From Haliotis asinina (taxonomy: Eukaryota; Mollusca; Gastropoda; Lepetellida; Haliotidae): 64,000 bases of DNA. The notes beneath the pieces were generated by a model, which had not been told where the DNA came from, searched no databases, and worked only from the letters and a program-made list of their open reading frames with translations. The position numbers were made by a program, and so were the translations under genes. Below, piece by piece: positions 58,160 to 64,000 of this stretch; position 1 is the stretch's first letter, and every line of letters starts with the position of its first letter. The stretch is from assembly GCF_037392515.1 (NCBI RefSeq), contig NW_027133902.1:126501-190500 (forward strand), given 5' to 3'.

Positions 58160-61100
58160 CTGAAATAGTGTCTCAGCCATGAATTCAATTCAAATTAAAG
58201 TTCAAATTTCAGAGGCAACTGAAAGTATGGCTGCTTGCCAGTCAAGTTCAAAAGCAAATTGTGATGGCGGACTGTCGAACATACACAGTCACATAACAAT
58301 TTCAGTCATAAATTACAAAATGTTGCCAAAAATATCTCCAGTAAGATCTATTCTATGTTTCATGATGTCATATATCCGCAAAATATCAGTAGTGTTTGCA
58401 TTAATTTTCTTATTTCCCAAGCAAATCCAGAGTGAATGATCTATGGGCATAATGCAGTTGTCAAGAACAGACAGGACAGATGCTGGCAAAATGGAATGTC
58501 TGAGAAACATCTACGACCTGGGCTCATCCCATATGTGACAAAAAAGATATTACATGTGTGTCATTCCTGCAATGTGAAAGATATTCTGAAAGATATTCAA
58601 GTCACCTGTGCTGGTCTCTTTTGAAGTCAATCGATGACACTCTTCAGTAACTGGGATTTCTCGTACATAGCGCCTCCTTCTCCATTCTGAAACCCCAGTA
58701 GACGCTTGTAAAGACACAAGTTAGTGTGGAAAGAATGGGCAGTATACCAGTAGAGTAACACCCTGTTTACATTTGAATCAAAGTCTTCCCTTTGATTAAA
58801 AGATGTTGGAAATTATTCTGACAAAGCCTTAAGCTATATGTAGAGCTCTTCTTCCTGAGGGAAGAGCTGTATGTAGGGCACCTCTTCTTGAGCATTGTTT
58901 AAGCTGTATGTAGGGCACCTCTTCTTGAGCATTGTTTAAGCTGTATGTAGGGCAACTCTTCTTGAGCATTCTTTAAGCTGTATGTAGGGCACCTCTTCTT
59001 GAGCATTGTTTAAGAAATGATCATTGATTCAAATTGCTTTATTTGTATGACAAAGGGTATGCATATTAATTGAAACACCGAAAACAAGTACTGCTTGTAC
59101 ATTTGTCTCACTGTTCCATGTCTGCATGATGGGAGACTGTAACTAAATAGGTCTGGACCAGACTATCCAGTGACAGACTTCCCAAGCATCAATCTACTCA
59201 GTGGTGTATGATTATACGTGTCAGCCATGTCAGCTTGTCTGACCACCCAATCCCACTAGTAGTCTTTTATGTCTGTCAATGTAAGGGTTGTAACACTATC
59301 TAATATGAATTACATGATCCTAGAGTCCGCTTAACATGTATACATATGACTTAATCATCATACCAGAGGGTCATTCAGGGCTAACATATCATTGCCTGTA
59401 ACATGCAGATTTAATGTTATATACCTTTATATTGGATCTTTGCAATATTTCTACTTTTTATCATTACAAAGAATGTATCAAGTAACATCTGACTCACCAA
59501 CAACTTTATACAAGACACCAAGGCCCAGCCCCAGCCCCAGCACCAGCAACACCACCAGCACTATGATCAGCCATTTGTATTCTTGCATTACACCAGGACT
59601 GTAACATCAGAATATCTTTGAATGATTATGATTCAATTCCATCATTTAAATGTTCACAAAAGGAAATACAAAACCAGACTTCAGCCAAGGGTAGTTGAAA
59701 GTCCAAGATGTGAAATGATTAATTGCTATCAGTCCTATCAGTCCTTATTGGCTGTAAATGGCATGTTTTAACAATTATTCACTTTCACAATCTGTACTCT
59801 CTCTTAATCAGCGTGAGTTTACATAGTCTTATAGCCGAAGCTGGTTGCCACAATACTTGTGAACTACAAAACTCGGCTTTACATATGAAACTAGTATGTA
59901 ATTCCATCTTCCAGTTTCTTCCACATGTTATCATAAAGAGAGTGTGCAGAAGTACAATGAGCAGAAGTAACTGCCAAATCAACTCTTCTGCAGAATCCTT
60001 TGGTGAATAAAGATGCTCCTTAAGTATAGATGTAGCACCTGCTTGGACTAATGTAGTCAATCTGAGTGAGGATGAATCAGCACATTCTCTCAGTTGGGTA
60101 AAACCAATGGTTCTGGACTGGTGAAGATCACCAAACCAACCTCGAGCCAGCCAATAAGGAGCGACCAAAAGTTGGGTTATTATCTTCGTAGAGCATAGTT
60201 ACTGTAACACTCATTGAAAAAGGGCCGGTGCTGGAAACATGTAAGCATTCGGACTCTACCACGAGAATGCTACAGCATCTTGATCCCATGCCAAGTGCTG
60301 AGAGGATTGGTGATAGGAATCTGAGTAGCTGATTGTTGAACAAGGATACAGAGAAAACAGACCCTAGCAAAAACAGACCCCCCAAAAACTGAAAAACGGT
60401 CTCCAAACCCAGAGAAAATGGCCTCTGTGCCTAAAGAAAACATAGATGATTATATGTATATACATATAACATCATATATATTCTAAATAATAGCAATTAA
60501 CTTCATTGCGGATAAGGATTTACAAATGGATTGGGTTTTTTTTGTCTTTTTTCAGTTTCAATCACCACAGCGGTTTAACCTTTTTGAAGATTGATTGGTT
60601 GTTTCGATAGTCACAATGAACAAACCATTTTGATTCATTGTTTATTTTACAGGTAAGATTAGTTCATGATAGAATAGAAGGACAATAAGGTAGTGCTTAT
60701 ATTAACAAGCATTTTAGTTGTACTAATTCAAACTTTGGTTTGGTTAAAAAGATTTCAATGTAATTCCTAGTTTTACATTTCTATCAACAATAGACTAATT
60801 GTTTCACTGTCCTTCGGCGACAGGTGTTTATAATCTACCTTAATTATCACGACATTATAACCAGTTGTAACTAATCAGCACCTAATTATGACTTGTTTTA
60901 GACATTATAACCAGTTGTAACTAATCAGCACCTAATTATGACTTGTTTTAGACATGACTGAAATATTGTAGGCATGACTTAGAATACAGGTCAAGATACC
61001 GAATCACCCTGCTACTCCTCTTGTACTGACAGACGTGAGAGTGAGGAAACATACTTTCACCGCCAACTCCTGAGTAATGATAACATGTTCTTCCATGTGT

Positions 61101-62818
61101 TCATTCAATTATTTTGTCCGTTTTCACTAGGATCCATTTTCACTGGTCTGGTCATAAACAGATTTATGTGAGGGATACTGACTTGAAGCCCTGTGTGTTT
61201 ATCTTCCTTTTGATCGTGGACAGTTGGTCTGATAGGCAGCTTGTCCAAGTATGGGGGACGTCTGGTCAGGCACAATGGCATTGTCGGTGCACCCTCAGAG
61301 ATGGAAGAGGATCCTCTGTGTGCCTATTTACATGTCTTTCTTTATTCGATCTCTTAACTGAAACAGGGCCTACATCTTCTGATTTATGTCTGGAATCCCA
61401 GTCCGTGAGGCGCTGGGCCCCATCTTCATAATATGAGCAAAGTTGTTGTCATCCATCTTAGCGCATAGGTGGCACTTGGTCACATAGGCTGCTCCTGGTC
61501 ACATAGGCTGCTCTTGGTCACATAGACTGCTCTTGGTCACATAGACTGCACCTGGTCACATAGGCTGCTCCTGGTCACATAGGCTGCTCTTGGTCACATA
61601 GACTGCACCTGGTCACGTAGGCTGCTCCTGGTCACATAGGCTGCTCTTGGTCACATAGACTGCACCTGGTCACATAGGCTGCTCCTGGTCACATAGGCTG
61701 CTCTTGGTCACATAGACTGCACCTGGTCACATAGGCTGTTCCTGGTCACATAGGCTGCACCTGGTCACATAGACTGCTCCTGGTCACATAGGCTGCTCCT
61801 GGTCACATAGACTGCACCTAGTCACAGGCTGCTCCTGGTCACATAGGCTGTTACTGGTCACATAGACTGCACCTGGTCACAGGCTGCTCCTGGTCACGTA
61901 GGCTGCACCTGGTCACATAGGTTGCACCTGGTCACAAAAACCAATGCAGTCCATACAGGATGCATGTGAATCTGAGACTGAGAAGGCCGTTTGCAGTCCA
62001 TGAAAACTTTCCTTTTCCTTGACGTAGCATTTTCTTTCCTACAGTGTACAGCACATCAGCACCCTTGTGCGACAAGACAGAGAATGACTACAAATGAGGG
62101 TATTATGACAAATCAGGGGACAGACTGCAGGCACAAGTTTGTCAAATCAAATTTCAGCATCAACGTTTGACTGTCTCAACACTAAGGGACACATCTGCAG
62201 CAATACTAGAGTTCTTACTTTGAAATTCCAGTCGTTGCAGTAGTTGGTGTGGTTGAAATGGCTACAGTTGGTGACAGTGTTGAAACTGCTCCCATGACAT
62301 CGTTTGCTGCAGTGTTTGATGTCAGAATCTGTGTTACCTGAGACTGAGTACCTGCAACACATGCACCTCGTCAGACATTCGCCATTGCAATATGGAAGTC
62401 ACAGAAACATGTTGAAGAATGAATAAACAATTCAAACCATCCACCAGGCGAGTAGCAAGCCAGTTTTTGTAATAATGGCAGCTATGCCCCTGTCCATTCA
62501 CATCCTTAACATAGCAGGCACATAACAAGAATTTAAAATTATGTTCATCCAAGAACTTTTGCCATATTTACTGACATTACTTGTAGAATTGGGCAACAGT
62601 ACCAACATTCCTCACAACTCTCCCTTTCAAACAGGTATCAGTATTAGGAAATTCACATTTTTGGTAAATTAAGTGAAACAATAAGAAGAATGAGTAAGAC
62701 TAGCTGTATAGCTGACCCTGAGCACTGGTTGTTGGTGCTGCAGCAGGCGACATCAACTCCCGCCAAACACAGCGTCCACTTTTATTTCTCACCCGACCTT
62801 CTTTACACACACAGCTTC
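57987..62818 (-). CDS. Single-pass membrane protein with RHIM-like tail, 3' part of gene (5 exons in window)
   Basis: Exons 62818-62717, 62351-62219, 59598-59498, 58686-58606 and 58159-57987 join in phase (102, 133, 101, 81, 173 nt), giving 195 complete residues ending in TAG. Upstream exons lie beyond the window. Order: the end of a cysteine-rich domain of TIL or EGF type (SCVCKEGRVRNKSGRCV, residues 1-17); a Ser/Thr/Ala stalk (23-77), probably O-glycosylated; a membrane segment (about 86-107: WLIIVLVVLLVLGLGLGLGV); a basic stop-transfer (RRRR, 114-117); and a tail of about 85 residues with an acidic/Ser region and INNYYNTHNFVGNRSVQYGD (160-179) then HNQTVQQ. VQYGDHN resembles the RHIM core (VQVGDNN in RIPK3). 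This suggests a type I receptor that signals by tail polymerisation; that function is inference. Confidence 0.8.
58606..58686 (-). CDS. Receptor exon 4: juxtamembrane region
   Basis: Acceptor GGGGTTTCAG, donor ACAG/GTGACTTG. Encodes (E)WRRRRYVREIPVTEECHR then LTSKETSTG. The arginine cluster directly after the membrane segment fits the positive-inside rule for a cytoplasmic tail. Confidence 0.8.
58687..59497. repeat. Receptor intron 4 with a 38-bp repeat and a SINE relic
   Basis: About four copies of TTTAAGCTGTATGTAGGGCA plus CCTCTTCTTGAGCATTG lie at 58860-59012. A diverged piece of the abalone SINE (CCACCCAATCCCACTAG) lies at about 59140-59285. Confidence 0.75.
59498..59598 (-). CDS. Receptor exon 3: membrane segment
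   Basis: Acceptor TGATGTTACAG, donor GTTG/GTGAGTC. Encodes (N)PGVMQEYKWLIIVLVVLL and then VLGLGLGLGVLYKVV. The hydrophobic stretch is about 22 residues, with Gly at every second position in its second half, as seen in membrane helices that pack tightly. Confidence 0.85.
59599..62218. other. Receptor intron 3 (2.6 kb)
   Basis: Contains a duplicated 50-bp block at about 60850-60953 (ACATTATAACCAGTTGTAAC) and a 19-bp array at 61470-61935. No further exon is needed by phase, and none was recognised. Confidence 0.6.
61470..61935. repeat. 19-bp minisatellite, about 24 copies, in receptor intron 3
   Basis: Unit GGTCACATAGGCTGCTCCT with variants (GACTGCACCT, GCTGCTCTT). A three-unit higher order of about 57 bp is visible between 61540 and 61740. 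Confidence 0.95.
62219..62351 (-). CDS. Receptor exon 2 of those in window: Ser/Thr stalk
   Basis: Acceptor ACATGTGTTGCAG, donor TCAAA/GTAAGA. Encodes (G)TQSQVTQILTSNTAAND then VMGAVSTLSPTVAISTTP and TTATTGIS. Rich in Thr, Ser, Ala and Val with no Cys, so a mucin-like extracellular stalk is likely. Confidence 0.8.
62717..62818 (-). CDS. Receptor exon 1 of those in window: end of cysteine-rich domain
   Basis: Acceptor CTCTCTCAACAG, donor CAGG/GTCAGC. Encodes SCVCKEGRVRNKSGRCVW, with the C-x-C-x2-G-x2-RN-x2-G-x-CV pattern of the final part of trypsin-inhibitor-like (TIL) domains. EGF-like is the alternative. An NKS sequon lies within. The exon begins in phase 1, so more coding exons must lie upstream, beyond 64000 or hidden behind the Tc1 copy. 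Confidence 0.75.
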
Positions 62819-62834
62819 CTGTTGAGAGAGGAAA

Positions 62835-63000
62835 ATATAGTTATGTGCTTAGACGACATGTTTACACGGTCTCCCATGATATGTGCTAAGATAACATGTT
62901 TAAAGGGTCTCTCTTGATGCATGATAAGACGACATGTTTAAAGAGTCACCCTTGATACATGCTAAGACGACATGTTTACAGCATCTCCCTTGATACAAGC
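62835..63000. repeat. ~39-bp repeat, 4 diverged copies
   Basis: Units with GCTAAGACGACATGTTTA and a CTCCCTTGATA-like part, directly upstream (in gene sense) of the receptor exon at 62717-62818 and next to the Tc1 insertion point. Confidence 0.8.
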
Positions 63001-63002
63001 TA

Positions 63003-64000
63003 CAGTGTTCCCAGAAATTATTGAGAAAATCTTTGTTTTTTTTCTAATGATGCTAAGATTGGAAAAAGGGCTTTCACTATGCACTAAGCATACTAAATAA
63101 GGGAGACAACTCTTGAAGGCTTAGAAGGCAGCTCATTACGTCAAGAGTTATCTCCCTTGTCTGAGCAGACAGCTTCCTGTGTTGACATGGCAGAATTTAC
63201 AGCAAGAGAGAAAAGAAAGCTCATTCTAGATGATTTTGAAAGGGGTGAGGCTGATGCTAAAGTGTTAGCTTGTAGACATGGCATTCCTCTGTCTACAGTA
63301 TACAGAACTTTGAAGAATATTCAAACAGGAACCGGGATAGAGCACAAAGCAGTGGCAGGTCGGCCTAGGAAATTCAGTGTTGTGGATGGCCGAAGACTTG
63401 GGCAGATTGTGAGAAGGGGCAAATTGAAAAGTTTTGAGAACATCAGAAGTGAAATGATTAGCAGAGGAAGTCCTCAGGTATGCAATGAAACAGTTAGGCA
63501 GGAATTACAGAGACTTAATTGGGTGAAAAAACGTGGAATTCCCTCGCCGTTGATGAAAGATGCACAAAAGGAAAAACGTTTAAACTGGTGTCGTGCTCAT
63601 GAAAATCAAGATTGGGATAATGTTTTCTTTTCGGATGAAAGTTCTGTTTGGCTTTTCTCTAATTGTGTGCAAATTTGGACCAAAGATACTGTCAAACCTA
63701 TCTACCAGCGACCAAAACATAGCCCGAAGTTTCACATGTGGGGTGGCATATCGGCTCGCGGAATGACGCCATTGTGTGTTTTCACGGGAAACTTGACAAA
63801 AGAAAGATACATTGACATTCTAAATGGTCACCTTCTTCCGACAGCACAAACATTGTATGAAGATGATTGGATTTTCCAGCATGATAATGACCCAAAACAC
63901 ACTGCGCGCTACACAAAACAGTGGTTGTCGGGCGAAAATGTTCAAGTTTTAGACTGGCCCAGTTACAGCCCAGACCTAAACCCAATTGAGAATGTGTGGG
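63003..64000 (+). mobile_element. Tc1-like transposon with undamaged transposase frame, cut by window edge
   Basis: The left end reads CAGTGTTCCCAGAAATTATT directly after TA (63001-63002), as expected for a Tc1/mariner inverted repeat at a TA target. The right end is outside the window. It lies upstream of the visible receptor exons in gene sense, so it may sit in one of that gene's introns. Confidence 0.85.
63187..64000 (+). CDS. Tc1-like DD34E transposase, open and partial at 3' end
   Basis: A frame from ATG at 63187 runs 271 codons to the window edge without a stop. It begins MAEFTAREKRKLILDDFERG. A helix-turn-helix (about residues 22-45: VLACRHGIPLSTVYRTL) is followed by the GRPR hook (AGRPRKF) and a second DNA-binding unit. 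The catalytic triad is D150 (FFSDES), D233 (FQHDNDPKHTA) and E268 (SPDLNPIENVW), with exactly 34 residues between the last two. All core blocks, including MWGGIS and NLTKERYIDIL, are present. Usual family length is about 340 aa, so some 70 residues are missing beyond the edge. It cuts and pastes its own element at TA sites. An intact frame points to a young copy. Confidence 0.92.
   Translation, partial: MAEFTAREKRKLILDDFERGEADAKVLACRHGIPLSTVYRTLKNIQTGTGIEHKAVAGRPRKFSVVDGRRLGQIVRRGKLKSFENIRSEMISRGSPQVCNETVRQELQRLNWVKKRGIPSPLMKDAQKEKRLNWCRAHENQDWDNVFFSDESSVWLFSNCVQIWTKDTVKPIYQRPKHSPKFHMWGGISARGMTPLCVFTGNLTKERYIDILNGHLLPTAQTLYEDDWIFQHDNDPKHTARYTKQWLSGENVQVLDWPSYSPDLNPIENVW

Overview
The window looks like nuclear DNA of a gastropod mollusc, most likely an abalone (Haliotis). 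Genes are split by GT-AG introns, and much of the rest is minisatellite and satellite DNA. Several copies of an interspersed repeat, starting with GAGTGAGTTTAGTTT and containing the box ATATGGCGGCGGTCTG, match what I remember as a very common abalone SINE-like repeat. That assignment is from memory, not from a search.

Three host genes can be built from phase-matched exons. (1) A TMEM26-family multipass membrane protein lies on the + strand (three exons, 14934-23648, 505 aa). Intron 1 holds a 3.9 kb fold-back transposon, itself hit by a nested retroelement, plus a LINE fragment. (2) A PRD-class (Q50) homeobox gene lies on the - strand (four exons, 47106 down to 36688, 247 aa). Its 6.1 kb intron splits the homeodomain between residues 46 and 47 and carries 70-bp and 84-bp arrays. 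(3) The 3' part of a single-pass membrane protein lies on the - strand (five exons, 62818 down to 57987, 5' end outside the window). It has a cysteine-rich ectodomain end, a Ser/Thr-rich stalk, one glycine-rich membrane segment and a cytoplasmic tail ending in a RHIM-like amyloid motif (VQYGDHN). This is the most interesting candidate in the window.

Layout: 1-14.9 kb is gene-poor, with small minisatellites, a dead Tc1 transposon (4.4-5.8 kb), a LINE RNase H relic (6.9-7.2 kb), a 3.6 kb array of about 39-bp units (9.2-12.8 kb) and a tRNA-headed retroelement (13.3-13.8 kb). TMEM26 fills 14.9-24.4 kb. Then come a 50-bp array (24.45-26.25 kb), a gap with two weak exon candidates, and a 7.3 kb satellite of 31-bp units (28.56-35.85 kb). 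The homeobox gene fills 36.7-47.1 kb, with a likely promoter and a 73-bp array upstream. A second Tc1 (49.3-50.6 kb) is internally deleted. SINE copies and AT-rich DNA run to 57.4 kb, then the receptor gene to 62.8 kb. A third Tc1 at 63.0 kb has an undamaged transposase frame that runs off the right edge.

The three host genes show no sign of acting together. The most striking general feature is the number of unrelated tandem arrays (more than 20), several inside introns.
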